Below are positions 52,902 through 62,182 of a stretch of DNA of 64,000 bases, piece by piece. The DNA lies in NCBI RefSeq assembly GCF_040066175.1, contig NZ_JBEAAM010000013.1, positions 1 through 64,000 on the forward strand. The letters run 5' to 3'. Each line of letters opens with the position of its first letter. The first letter of the stretch is position 1. Below the pieces are notes generated by a model that was not told where the DNA came from, made no database searches, and worked only from the letters and a program-made list of their open reading frames with translations. The position numbers and the translations under genes are program-made. Origin of the DNA: Solimonas sp040066175. Lineage in GTDB: Bacteria; Pseudomonadota; Gammaproteobacteria; Nevskiales; Nevskiaceae.

Positions 52902-53627
52902 ATGCACCCTCGCGGCTCCGTCGTCGCGCTGCTGCTCGCCCTGTTCATCGCACCGCCCGCGCTCGCCGAGCCGGGCGGTATTTCCGTGAGCCCGATCCGC
53001 GTCGATCTCGACGCGAACCGGCGCAGCGGCGCGCTGACACTGCACAACGGCAGCGAGCGCCGTTACCGCTTCCAGGTGGACGTGCTGCGCTGGACGCAGA
53101 CGCCGCAGGGCGAGGACCTCTACGCCCCCGCGGACGGCGTGATCGCCAACCCACCGTTGTTCGAGCTGGCGCCGCAGGCGCAGCAGGTCGTGCGCGTCGG
53201 CCTGCTCGGCGCGGTGCCCGCCAGCGTCGAGGCGAGCTACCGGATCTATTTCAACGAGATCGAGCAGCCGCAACCCACCGCGGGAACCGGCCTCAACGTG
53301 CTGCTGCGGCTGGGTGTGCCGATGTTCGTCGCACCGCTTGCTGCGGCGCAGCATCGGCTCGAATGGAGCGCGCGCATGGACGGCAACCGCGTCCTGTTGC
53401 GCGCCGACAACCGCGGCAACGTGCACGAGCGGCGTGCCCAGCTGCGCGTGACCGACGCCGCGCGCGGCAGCGCGCTGCACGAGGACAGCGGCTTCCGCGA
53501 CATCCTGCCCGGCAGCAGCTGGCAGTGGACCCTTCCGGCCGGCACAGCGGTGCCGGCACAGCTGAAGATCGAGGCCAACACGCATGAGAGCCACGACACC
53601 GTGGTGGTCCGCGTGGATCGGCCTTGA
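52902..53627 (+). CDS. Periplasmic pilus assembly chaperone (CsuC-like)
   Basis: 241-residue PapD-like chaperone. Signal peptide 1-22 (ALA-EP). Two immunoglobulin-like domains: the first with ISVSPIRVDLDANRRSGALTLHN and the Arg/Lys pocket, the second from about residue 135. The long F1-G1 loop typical of archaic chaperones is suggested by the VLRWTQTPQGEDLYAPADGVIANPP stretch. It caps SCPU subunits in the periplasm and hands them to the usher. Overlaps the usher gene by 44 bp. Confidence 0.88.
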   Translation: MHPRGSVVALLLALFIAPPALAEPGGISVSPIRVDLDANRRSGALTLHNGSERRYRFQVDVLRWTQTPQGEDLYAPADGVIANPPLFELAPQAQQVVRVGLLGAVPASVEASYRIYFNEIEQPQPTAGTGLNVLLRLGVPMFVAPLAAAQHRLEWSARMDGNRVLLRADNRGNVHERRAQLRVTDAARGSALHEDSGFRDILPGSSWQWTLPAGTAVPAQLKIEANTHESHDTVVVRVDRP

Positions 53628-55935
53628 TGCCCTGATTCTTTCCCTGTCCCCCGCTGCGGCCGCGCCGCCGGCGAGTGACTGGTTCGCGTCCGACTGCCCC
53701 GGCACCGTCGAGCTGCACCCGGCCCAGCCGCTGCCGCTGCTGCTGCGCGTGCTGACCCGTCCCGACGATGCCGGCACGGACGCGCTGCTGCTGCGCCTGC
53801 CCGACGGCAGCCTGTACGCGCCCCGCGCGGTCTTCGCCGCACTGGACCTGCCGCCGCCCGGACCGCCGCTGCACTACGCCGGCGACGACTACCACGGCCT
53901 CGAACGCATTCCCGGGCTGCGCTACGCGATCGATCCCTGCCGGCAGACGTTGTCGCTGGACCGCGCCGGCGTCGGCGCGACGACGACGCGCCGGCTCACG
54001 CCGCGGACCCACGCGAATGCACCGCCGCCCGAACCCGGCGCCTGGCTGCAGACCCAGGCCCTGTACCTGCGCAGCACGGCGGACGGCAGCTTCTCGGCGC
54101 TGATCGACGGCGGCCTGTTCGGCAACGGCGGCCTGGCGCGCAACAGCCTGCTGCAGGACGACCGCCGCACCGTGCGCCTCGACAGCACCTGGCAGCACGA
54201 CGATCCGCAGGGTCTGACGCGGCTCAGCCTGGGCGACGGCATCACCCGCGGCGGCAGCTTCGGCCGCTCGCTGCGCTTCGGTGGCGTGCAATGGGGACGC
54301 GAGTTCAGCCTGCGCCCGGACCTGGTGACCTTTCCGCTGCCGCAGATCGGCGATGCCAGCGCGCTGCCGAGCGCCGTCGATGTCTACGTCAACGACAGCC
54401 TGCGCGCCCGCGACAGCGTGCCGGCCGGACCGTTCGCCCTGACCGAGGTGCCGGTGATGTCCGGCGCCGGCGAGATCCAGCTGGTGATCACCGATCTGCT
54501 CGGCCGCAGCCGCGTGGTCAGCTACGAGTTCTACGCCGCGCCGGACCTGCTGCGGCCGGGATTGAGCGACTACACCGTCGAGGCCGGCTTCCAGCGCCGC
54601 GGCTACGGCATCGACAGCTTCGACTACGGTTCCGGTTTTGGCGCCGCCACCGGGCGCTACGGGCTCAACGACAACCTGACGGTCGAGGGCCACGCCGAGG
54701 CCGGCGCGGGACTGTGGGTCGGCGGTATCGGCTACGCGCTGCTGCTGCCGCGCGTCGGCGTGCTCGGCGGCGGCATCGCGCGCGGCGGCGGCGACAGCCG
54801 CGGCGGCCAGATGCAGGTGTCGTTCGACCGCCAGGCACCCGGCTGGAGTTACGGCGCCCAATATCGCGTCACCAGTGCGGGCTTCGTCCGCCTCGGCGAG
54901 CAGCGCCCGCCGAGCCTGCGCCGCAGCCTCGTGCGCAGCAGCTGGCATCTGCCCTACGGCGCCAGCCTGAGCCTGGGCTGGCTGGCCGACCGCAGCGCCG
55001 ACGGGCGCGTGCAACTGCTCTCGCTGGGTTACAGCCAGCAACTGCTGTCGGGCATCGCCGCGAGCCTGGGCGCCTCGCTCGACCTGACCGGCCGCGACGA
55101 TCACGTCGCGTTCCTGACCCTGTCCTGGGCGATGGGTCCGGCGCTGAGCGCCTATGCCTACGGACAGCACGCCGAGGCTGGTGATTACGGCCGCATCGGC
55201 ATGCAGAAGAATCCGCTCGATGCGCTGGACTGGTCGGCGCGCGCGGCCGTGGATACCGGCCTGTATGACCGCGTCAGCGCCGGCGGCGACTGGCGCACGA
55301 CGCGCGCGACCCTGCACGCCGACGTCGAGGACGCGGACCAGACCGCGGTGCGGCTCGGTGTCGATACCGGTGTCGTGGTGCTCGGCCGCGAGGCCGTGTG
55401 GACGCGGCCGCTGAGCGGACCGTTCGCATTGGTGGAGACCAGCTCGCCCGCGCCGGTCGATGTGTCCTTCGAGAACCGCCACGCCGGCACCACGCAGGCC
55501 GGCGCGCCGCTGTTGCTGCCCGAACTCCTGCCCTACCAGTCGAACCGGGTCGCCGTCGCGCAGGCGGACTTCGGCATCGAGCAGCGCCTCGACCGCTACG
55601 AGCAGACCGTCGTCGCGCCCGGCTACGGCGGCGTGCGCGTGCGCTTCGCTGCGGACACGCGCGTCGAACGGCGGCTGCGCCTGGTGCTCGCCGACGGCAC
55701 GCCCGTCCCTTCCGGCAGCGACGTCACCGTCGCCGGCACCGACGCGGTGACCTTCGTCGGCGCCCGCGGCGAAACCCTGCTCACGCAGGCTCCCGGCCGG
55801 TACCGCCTGCGGGTGCGCTGGACCGATGGCGGCTGCGAGGCGGGCGTCAGCCTCGCAGCCGGCGACAGCCTGCTGCAACCGATGCAGACCGTCGTATGCT
55901 CGGCACCGTCACACGCGGAGTCCGGATCGAGATGA
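53584..55935 (+). CDS. Outer-membrane pilus usher (CsuD-like)
   Basis: 783-residue usher of the archaic chaperone-usher class. Order: signal peptide (1 to about 27), N-terminal periplasmic domain, 24-strand barrel interrupted by a plug domain (about 255-330, with DVYVNDSLRARDSVPAGPFAL), and C-terminal domains with two Cys (GGCEAG and TVVCSA). No in-frame alternative ATG exists near the start, so the 44-bp overlap with the chaperone gene is accepted. It ends in ATGA overlap with the second subunit gene. Confidence 0.9.
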   Translation: MRATTPWWSAWIGLDALILSLSPAAAAPPASDWFASDCPGTVELHPAQPLPLLLRVLTRPDDAGTDALLLRLPDGSLYAPRAVFAALDLPPPGPPLHYAGDDYHGLERIPGLRYAIDPCRQTLSLDRAGVGATTTRRLTPRTHANAPPPEPGAWLQTQALYLRSTADGSFSALIDGGLFGNGGLARNSLLQDDRRTVRLDSTWQHDDPQGLTRLSLGDGITRGGSFGRSLRFGGVQWGREFSLRPDLVTFPLPQIGDASALPSAVDVYVNDSLRARDSVPAGPFALTEVPVMSGAGEIQLVITDLLGRSRVVSYEFYAAPDLLRPGLSDYTVEAGFQRRGYGIDSFDYGSGFGAATGRYGLNDNLTVEGHAEAGAGLWVGGIGYALLLPRVGVLGGGIARGGGDSRGGQMQVSFDRQAPGWSYGAQYRVTSAGFVRLGEQRPPSLRRSLVRSSWHLPYGASLSLGWLADRSADGRVQLLSLGYSQQLLSGIAASLGASLDLTGRDDHVAFLTLSWAMGPALSAYAYGQHAEAGDYGRIGMQKNPLDALDWSARAAVDTGLYDRVSAGGDWRTTRATLHADVEDADQTAVRLGVDTGVVVLGREAVWTRPLSGPFALVETSSPAPVDVSFENRHAGTTQAGAPLLLPELLPYQSNRVAVAQADFGIEQRLDRYEQTVVAPGYGGVRVRFAADTRVERRLRLVLADGTPVPSGSDVTVAGTDAVTFVGARGETLLTQAPGRYRLRVRWTDGGCEAGVSLAAGDSLLQPMQTVVCSAPSHAESGSR

Positions 55936-56405
55936 GGCGGCACTGGCTGATCCCCTGCGCACTGCTGGCGCTGGTCGCGCCGCAGTCGTCGCACGCACTG
56001 CTGGAAGTCTGCACGGTGAGCACGAGCCCGGTCGTGTTCGGCAGCTACAACCCGATCTCCGGCGCGGCGGTGGACAGCACCGGTACGGTCACGGTGACCT
56101 GCACCGCGGTGGTCAGCATTTCGGTGAACTACAGCATCGCGCTCGGCACCGGGCTGGGCGGCTCGTTCGCGCCGCGCCGCATGACCAGCGGCGCGAACAC
56201 CCTGCCGTACAACCTCTACACCAGCGCCAGCCGCAGCACCGTCTGGGGCGACGGCAGCGGCGGCACATCAACCGTATCCGACGGCTACACGCTGGGCCTG
56301 CTGCTCGTTACCCGCAACTACACCGTCTACGGCCGCATCCCGGCGTCACAGAATGTCGCCGCCGGCGCCTATGCCGACACGATCGTCGTCACGGTGACGT
56401 ACTGA
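55932..56405 (+). CDS. Second spore-coat-U-domain pilin (probable tip or second subunit)
   Basis: 157-residue SCPU protein. Signal peptide 1 to about 22 (SSHA-L), Cys in EVCTV and VTCTA, and C-terminal TVYGRIPASQNVAAGAYADTIVVTVTY. In Csu-type operons the subunit encoded after the usher is often the tip adhesin, which has two domains; this one is short and single-domain, so it may be a second shaft subunit. It starts inside the usher stop (ATGA) and ends 4 bp from the convergent flgL stop, so the two transcripts must overlap. Confidence 0.85.
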   Translation: MRRHWLIPCALLALVAPQSSHALLEVCTVSTSPVVFGSYNPISGAAVDSTGTVTVTCTAVVSISVNYSIALGTGLGGSFAPRRMTSGANTLPYNLYTSASRSTVWGDGSGGTSTVSDGYTLGLLLVTRNYTVYGRIPASQNVAAGAYADTIVVTVTY

Positions 56406-56409
56406 CTTC

Positions 56410-57600
56410 TCAGAGGTAGTTGAACAGGCTCAGACCCTGAACCTTGACGTAGGCCGCCTGCGCGGCCTGCAGGGACAGCAGCTGCTGCTGCAGCCGCGTC
56501 GCTGCTTCCGCGATATCGAGATCGCGCAGGCCGGACAGGGTCGATTGGGCGTCGATCGTCGCGGCGTCGAGCGTGTTCTCGGCATCCTCGACGTTGCCCA
56601 GGCGGATGCCGGCGCTGGTCTGGAACGACAGCAGGTGCACCTCGGCGCGATCCAGCTCCATCAGCCCCTGCTGGATGCCGGTCTGCACGATGCCGCGCTC
56701 GGCGGGGCTGGTCTGCGGCGCGGCAATGATGTTCGCCAGCCGGTCGATCAGCGCGACGACGTCCTGCTGCTGGCTCGGCGCGACGGTGAAGCTGTCGCCG
56801 TCCACCGGATCGTTGGCGAAGTTCAAGTCAAAGCCGCGCACGCGGATCGCCGTGCCGGCGGTATAGGGGCCGGAATCGACCAGCGTGCTCGACGAGTCGT
56901 ACACCTCGTAGTTGCCGCCGATGAAGCTGACCGTGTAGGTGTCGCCGTCGTACTGGGCGGCGTCGTAGATCGTCGCGGTCTTGAGGCTGATGCCGCCGGT
57001 ATTGGTCGTCGAGGCGCTGACCTGGATCGTGCCGTTGCCGTTGCGCAGGCGCTGGAACACCTCGCTGCCCGGATCGCCGTCGGCGAGGCTGCGCGCATTG
57101 CCGATCTGCAGCTGGCGCACCTGCTGGTCGCCGCCATAGTTGAGACTGGAGCCGTTCCACGAGAACGGCAGGTTGCCGTCGTTGGTGCCGGCGAAGATGT
57201 AGCGGCCCTGGCCGTCGTCGCGGTTGGCGACGCCGAGCATCGCATCGCGCAGACCGCGCAGTTCCTGCGCGATGGTCGCGCGCGAGGCATCGGACTGCGA
57301 GCCGCTGTTGGCCTGAATCGTCAGTTCCTTGACGCGCCGCAGGATGTCGATGCCCTCGCCCAGCGCGTTCTCCTCCAGCGCCAGCCGGTGCCGCGCGGTC
57401 GATGCGTTGGCCTTGAAGCGCTCGTTCTGCGCGATCAGCTGCTCGATGCCCAGGCCCGCAGCCCAGTCCGCCGGGGCATCGCCCGCGGCCAGGTACTTCT
57501 GCTGTGACGACAGCTGCGTCTGCACGCGCAGCAAGGCCTGCTGCTGGCTCTGCATGCGGCTGACGGCCACCTGATGCAGTTGTGCGGTCGAGACGCGCAT
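56410..57600 (-). CDS. flgL: Flagellar hook-filament junction protein FlgL (HAP3)
   Basis: 396-residue junction protein with flagellin-like N- and C-terminal coiled coils (MRVSTAQLHQVAVSRMQSQQ at the start; the end LLSLQAAQAAYVKVQGLSLFNYL). The ATG at 57600 has AGGTGG 5 bases upstream; GTG at 57609 is an alternative that overlaps flgK. It ends 4 bp from the convergent pilus operon. Confidence 0.94.
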   Translation of the reverse strand: MRVSTAQLHQVAVSRMQSQQQALLRVQTQLSSQQKYLAAGDAPADWAAGLGIEQLIAQNERFKANASTARHRLALEENALGEGIDILRRVKELTIQANSGSQSDASRATIAQELRGLRDAMLGVANRDDGQGRYIFAGTNDGNLPFSWNGSSLNYGGDQQVRQLQIGNARSLADGDPGSEVFQRLRNGNGTIQVSASTTNTGGISLKTATIYDAAQYDGDTYTVSFIGGNYEVYDSSSTLVDSGPYTAGTAIRVRGFDLNFANDPVDGDSFTVAPSQQQDVVALIDRLANIIAAPQTSPAERGIVQTGIQQGLMELDRAEVHLLSFQTSAGIRLGNVEDAENTLDAATIDAQSTLSGLRDLDIAEAATRLQQQLLSLQAAQAAYVKVQGLSLFNYL

Positions 57601-57601
57601 G

Positions 57602-59488
57602 TCAGCCACCTGCCGCGCGGATGAGGGTCTGGAAGATGGTGTCGGCGACCTGCACGACCCGCGCCGCCGCCTGGTAGGCCTGCTGGAAGCGGATCAGGTC
57701 GGCAGCTTCTTCGTCGAGATTCACGCCGGCCTGCGACTCGCGTTCGGCGATGGTCGCGTCGCGGATCGCCGCCTGCGCATCGAGGCGCTGGCCCGCCTGC
57801 TGCGCACGCAGGCCGGCTGCGGCGACCAGGCTCGCATGCGCCTGCAGCGCGGAACCGCGACCGCCGCCGAAGATGCTCTGGCTGGCCAGCCCGGCGAGCG
57901 CCTTGGCATTGGCATTGTCGCCGTTGTTGGCGCCGGCGGCGGACACCGTGAAGGTATCGCCGGCGGCCGGCGTACCGGACAGATTCAGCGACCAGCCGTT
58001 GACGCTGATCGGCGTGCCCGGTGTGTAGGTGAAGCTGCCGCTGCCGTTGATCTGGTACGTGGTCGGGTCGAGGAAGCTGATATCGACCGCATCGAGCAGG
58101 TTCGGGTGGGCGACGTCGTCGATCGTCGGCGTCGAGACCGTCGCCGAACCGGTGTTGCCGACATTGGCCGCGGCACGCAGCGGGCTGGCCGCGGCCACGC
58201 GCGCCGGGTCACTGATCGCCACCTGGATGCCGGCCGCGGCCAGCGCGGTCGGGCGGACCAGGAAGCGGTCGCCGGCGGCAGCCGTGCCGCCGATCGTCAG
58301 GGCCAGTCCGGCGCCGACCAGCGGATCGCCCGGTGCGCCGGTGCCGGTGAGGCTGACGTTCGATCCGGTGCGCAGGTCCTTGAGGGTCCAGCTCGCGCCA
58401 TCGAAGCTCAGCTCGTAATCGCCGTCACCGAGCTGGGAGACATCGGAGAAGCCGACGCTCACCGCCGCCGTGCCGGTGTTCGCGGTCGCGGCGAAGGCCG
58501 TGCCCTGCGGCGCCACGAAGAAATCCCCGCCGAGCTGGCCATACAGGTCCATGCCCTGCGCATGCTGGGCGTTGACGCTGGTGGCGATGCCGACCGCGAG
58601 CCGTCCGAGTTCGATGCGCGCCGGGTCGAGCACCTCGCGGCGCACGTCGAGCAGCCCGCCGAGCGTACCGCCGCTGAGCCGCGCGGTGATCGGCGCGCTG
58701 TTGTTGCCATAGACGATGTCGAGCCGTCCGCTGTTGTAGGCATCCGGCGCGACGCCCAGCGACGTGCTCTGCTGGCCGATGACCAGCGACTGGCCACTGC
58801 CGGTGAAGACGTTGATGCTGCCGTCGGCCTGCGCGACGGTCGAGATGCCGACGCGCGCGGACAGATCCTGCAGCAGCCGGTCGCGGCGGTCGAGCAGATC
58901 GTTGGGCGGCTGTCCGGAGAACTGGCCGTAGTTGAACGAGATCTCCTCGTTGAGCCTGGCGATCGACTGCGTGAGGTTGTTGATCTCCTCGACGGTCATG
59001 CGCAGGCGCGTATCGATCTCGCCATCCATCTGGTCGAGCTGCGCCTGCGTCTCGCGCATGCGCGTGGCCAGCGTGTCGGCCGAGCCGATGAACGCCTGGC
59101 GCGCGGCCATCGACGTCGGGTTCTGCGCGACCGTGTTGGCGGCGTCGTAGAAGCCCTGCAACGGGCGGCTCAGCCCGGCGGCCGGATCGGACAGCAGGCT
59201 GTCCACCCGCGACGCAAAGCCGGAGAACACCTGCAGCCGCGAATAGGACGATGCGTCGGCCTGCAGGCGGCTGTTGATGAGTCCGTCGCCGAGACGGCGG
59301 ATCGTCGCCACTTCGACGCCGGTGCCGATGAAGCCGTACCCGGCGCCGATGCCCGGCGTCGAAACCAGTTCGGCGCGCTGGCGGCTGTACCCCGGCGTAT
59401 TGGCGTTGGCGATGTTGTTGCTGGTCGTGTCCAGCGCGCGCCGGAACGCGAGCAGTCCGGAGACCCCGATGGAAAGCAGGTCGGCCAT
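57602..59488 (-). CDS. flgK: Flagellar hook-associated protein FlgK (HAP1)
   Basis: 628-residue junction protein. The rod/hook N-terminal signature SIGVSGLLAFRRALDTTSNNIANANTPGYSRQ is clear, and the C-terminal helix ends QAYQAAARVVQVADTIFQTLIRAAGG. The middle is long, with Thr/Gly/Ala-rich variable domains (about 280-520). It is 3 bp downstream of flgJ. Confidence 0.95.
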   Translation of the reverse strand: MADLLSIGVSGLLAFRRALDTTSNNIANANTPGYSRQRAELVSTPGIGAGYGFIGTGVEVATIRRLGDGLINSRLQADASSYSRLQVFSGFASRVDSLLSDPAAGLSRPLQGFYDAANTVAQNPTSMAARQAFIGSADTLATRMRETQAQLDQMDGEIDTRLRMTVEEINNLTQSIARLNEEISFNYGQFSGQPPNDLLDRRDRLLQDLSARVGISTVAQADGSINVFTGSGQSLVIGQQSTSLGVAPDAYNSGRLDIVYGNNSAPITARLSGGTLGGLLDVRREVLDPARIELGRLAVGIATSVNAQHAQGMDLYGQLGGDFFVAPQGTAFAATANTGTAAVSVGFSDVSQLGDGDYELSFDGASWTLKDLRTGSNVSLTGTGAPGDPLVGAGLALTIGGTAAAGDRFLVRPTALAAAGIQVAISDPARVAAASPLRAAANVGNTGSATVSTPTIDDVAHPNLLDAVDISFLDPTTYQINGSGSFTYTPGTPISVNGWSLNLSGTPAAGDTFTVSAAGANNGDNANAKALAGLASQSIFGGGRGSALQAHASLVAAAGLRAQQAGQRLDAQAAIRDATIAERESQAGVNLDEEAADLIRFQQAYQAAARVVQVADTIFQTLIRAAGG

Positions 59489-59491
59489 GGC

Positions 59492-60403
59492 TCAGACCGT
59501 CACCGTGCGCGGCGGCTGCGCCGCCTGCGCGAGTGCGAGCCTCATGGCCCGGCTGTCCGCGATGCGCATGATCTTCTGCGCATAGTCGGGATCGGTCGCG
59601 TAGCCGGCCTTCTGCAGGCCGCCGACGAAATGGCGCGCGTCGCCGCCATGGCGCAGCGCCTGCGCGTAACGCGGGTTGGCGCGCAGGAAGGCCACGTAAT
59701 CGTCGAAGGCCGCGCCAACGGAGTCATAGGCGCGAAAGCTGGCCCGTTCCGCCTGCATCCGCCCGTCCCGGTACTCGTTGGTCATGGTCTGCACTTCCTC
59801 GCCGCTCCAGCGTTTATCGGCCTTGATGCCGAAAAAGTTGAGGGCCTGCGCGCCATTTTCCCGACGAATGGCGTGGCGGCCCCAGCCGGTCTCCAGCGCG
59901 GCCTGGGCGATCAGCACGCGCGCCGGGATGCCGAGCTCGCGCGCGGCCCTTTCGGCGTGCGGCAGCACCGAGCGGACGAATTCCTGGGGACTGGGCGCGG
60001 TCCGTGGCGCCGGCGGCGCGGCGCTGGCGTCCGACGCCGGCCGGGCCGCAGCCGCGGCCGGAAGCGCCGCTTGCGGACGGACGGGCGACGATTCCCGATT
60101 GCCAATCGCCGGTTCCCGGCCCTGCTGCAGCTGCCGCACCAGCAGGTCGGCGACACCGATGCCGCGTCCGGCCGCCAGGTGCTGCGAGATCTGCGCATCG
60201 AACATGTCCTGGTAGAACTGGGTCTGCTCGCCGCCCAGCACGTCGTCACCCAGGCTCGCCGCGCGCATCGACTTGAGCATCTGCTGCAGCATCAGCGACT
60301 CGAACTGCTTCGCCGTGTTGCGCAGCGCGTCGGGGTCGTCCCTGCGCGCGTCGGCGCGCAGCTGGGCGAACTGCGTGAAGTCGGTGGCGGCGACCGGATT
60401 CAT
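59492..60403 (-). CDS. flgJ: Rod assembly protein and peptidoglycan hydrolase FlgJ
   Basis: 303-residue two-domain protein. The N-terminal rod-scaffold domain (1 to about 95) has AKQFESLMLQQMLKSMR. The C-terminal glucosaminidase domain (about 145-300) has the catalytic Glu in AALETGWGRHAI. The linker (about 95-140) includes EPAIGNRESSPV, which is encoded by a short repeat-like stretch and is unusual for the family. Start 60403 lies 5 bp after the flgI stop. Confidence 0.95.
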   Translation of the reverse strand: MNPVAATDFTQFAQLRADARRDDPDALRNTAKQFESLMLQQMLKSMRAASLGDDVLGGEQTQFYQDMFDAQISQHLAAGRGIGVADLLVRQLQQGREPAIGNRESSPVRPQAALPAAAAARPASDASAAPPAPRTAPSPQEFVRSVLPHAERAARELGIPARVLIAQAALETGWGRHAIRRENGAQALNFFGIKADKRWSGEEVQTMTNEYRDGRMQAERASFRAYDSVGAAFDDYVAFLRANPRYAQALRHGGDARHFVGGLQKAGYATDPDYAQKIMRIADSRAMRLALAQAAQPPRTVTV

Positions 60404-60408
60404 GGCGC

Positions 60409-61506
60409 TCAGATGACGACCAGTTCGGCGCGCAAGGCACCCGCTTCCTTGAGCGCTTCGAGGATGGCGACGAGATCGCCCGGCGCGGCGCCGACCTGGT
60501 TGACCGCGCGCACGATGTCGTCGAGCGACACACCGGATTCGAACAGGAACATGCGGCCCTCGCCCTGCTGCGTGACCTCGATCGAGCTGCTCGGCACGAC
60601 CACGGTCTGGCCTTCGGAGAGCGGTGCCGGCTGGCTCACGCGCGGTTTCTCGGAGATCGTCACCGCCAGCGAGCCGTGCGCGACGGCCGCCGGCATCACG
60701 CGCACGTGACTGCCGATGACCACGGTGCCGGTGCGCGAGTTGATGACGACCTTGGCCGCGGCCTCGCCCGGCGTGAACTCGATGTTCTCCAGCGCGGCGA
60801 GGAAGGCCACGCGCTGATTGGTGTCGGCCGGCGCCTGCACGGACACGGTGACGGCGTCCTGCGCCTGCGCGAACTCGCCCTGCAGTGTCGTGTTGATGAC
60901 CTGCGCCAGGCGCGCGGCGGTCGTGAAGTCCGGCGTGTGCAGGTTGAGTTTCAGATCCGGCGTCGCGGCAAAGCTGCTCGGCACGGCCCGCTCGACCGTC
61001 GCGCCGTTGGGGATGCGCCCGGCGCTGGGCACGTTGACCGACACACGTGAACCGTCTTTGCCGGACACCCCCAGGCCGCCGACGACGACGTTGCCCTGCG
61101 CCACCGCGTAGATCTGGCCATCGACGCCCTTGAGCGGGGTCATCAGCAGCGAACCGCCGCGCAGCGAGCCGGCGTTGCCGATCGAGGACACGGTCACGTC
61201 GATGGATTGTCCCGGCTTGGCGAAGGCCGGCAGTTCGGCGTGGATCGCCACCGCGGCGACGTTCTTGAGCTGCGGATTGACATTCGCGGGCACGACCACG
61301 CCGAGCTGGTTGAGCATCGCCTTGAGACTCTGCGTCGTGAACGGCGCCTGCGTGGTCTGGTCGCCCGTGCCGTCGAGACCGACGACCAGGCCGTAACCGA
61401 CCAGCGGGTTGCCGCGCACGCCCTGGATGCTGGCCAGATCCTTGATGCGCTCGGCGTGCGTCGGCAGCGCCAGCAACGCGAGCAACAGAGCCAGTGACTT
61501 GCGCAT
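60409..61506 (-). CDS. flgI: Flagellar P-ring protein FlgI
   Basis: 365-residue periplasmic ring protein. Signal peptide 1-18 (LPTHA-ER), then the family start RIKDLASIQGVRGNPLVGYGLVVGLDGTGD and conserved ALNQLG/AALVAI blocks. Nothing unusual. It surrounds the rod in the peptidoglycan layer. Confidence 0.96.
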   Translation of the reverse strand: MRKSLALLLALLALPTHAERIKDLASIQGVRGNPLVGYGLVVGLDGTGDQTTQAPFTTQSLKAMLNQLGVVVPANVNPQLKNVAAVAIHAELPAFAKPGQSIDVTVSSIGNAGSLRGGSLLMTPLKGVDGQIYAVAQGNVVVGGLGVSGKDGSRVSVNVPSAGRIPNGATVERAVPSSFAATPDLKLNLHTPDFTTAARLAQVINTTLQGEFAQAQDAVTVSVQAPADTNQRVAFLAALENIEFTPGEAAAKVVINSRTGTVVIGSHVRVMPAAVAHGSLAVTISEKPRVSQPAPLSEGQTVVVPSSSIEVTQQGEGRMFLFESGVSLDDIVRAVNQVGAAPGDLVAILEALKEAGALRAELVVI

Positions 61507-61514
61507 ATGCGACC

Positions 61515-62174
61515 TCAGAACGGGAACCACGGGGTATTGAAGAAGCGCCCGAGCCAGCCCTGCGCGCTGGCATCGGCGACCGCCCCCTTGCCGCCGTACT
61601 GGATGCGCGCGTTGGCGACGCGGTCCGAACGCACGGTGTTGTCGGCGCCGACGTCGGCGGGGCGCACGATGCCCTCGATCGACACCGTCTCCACACCCTG
61701 ATTCAGCGCGAGCTGCTTCTCGCCGCGCACCACCAGGTTGCCGTTGGGCAGCACGCGCGTGATCAACACCGTGACCGAGCCGGTCAGCGCGTTCGACTGC
61801 GTGCTGCCGCCGGCGCCCTTGAAGCTCTGGTCGGCGCCGACGTCGAAATTGAGCACTTCGGTGCCGCCGATCGTCACCGGACGGCCGAACAGCGTCGGGC
61901 CGTTGATGCCGACCGAAGTCTCCTTGCTGGTGTTGGTCGCCGCCGCCTTCTTGGCATCGGTCTTCTCGACCAGCAGCACGGTCAGCACGTCGCCGACCTG
62001 ACGCGCCTTGCGGTCCTCGAACAAGGCGATGTTGTGTGCGGCCTGGAAGATCGAGCCGTCGGTCGGCGCCTGCGGCTCGGCGACCGCTTCCGGCGGCAGC
62101 TCGTAGGGATCGCGCTTGGGCGCGCCGGCACAGCCGGCGAGCGCAAGCACGCAGAGGACGAGAACGGCGCGCAT
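61515..62174 (-). CDS. flgH: Flagellar L-ring lipoprotein FlgH
   Basis: 219-residue outer-membrane lipoprotein with lipobox LALAG-C (Cys15). The family blocks SIFQAAHNIALFEDRKARQVGDVLTV and NLVVRGEKQLALNQG are present. ATG 62174 is chosen for its GAGG with 6-base spacing; GTG 62186, overlapping the flgG stop, is an alternative. Confidence 0.95.
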   Translation of the reverse strand: MRAVLVLCVLALAGCAGAPKRDPYELPPEAVAEPQAPTDGSIFQAAHNIALFEDRKARQVGDVLTVLLVEKTDAKKAAATNTSKETSVGINGPTLFGRPVTIGGTEVLNFDVGADQSFKGAGGSTQSNALTGSVTVLITRVLPNGNLVVRGEKQLALNQGVETVSIEGIVRPADVGADNTVRSDRVANARIQYGGKGAVADASAQGWLGRFFNTPWFPF

Positions 62175-62182
62175 CGCAAGCC

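Noticed and set aside
55398..55931. Longer N-terminal form of the second SCPU pilin
   Set aside because: The extension reads the usher gene in another frame; the ATG at 55932 gives a clean signal peptide and ATGA coupling.
57599..60709. 1036-residue plus-strand frame opposite flgK, flgJ and flgI
   Set aside because: Antisense shadow with Arg/Asp/Val-rich low-complexity composition.
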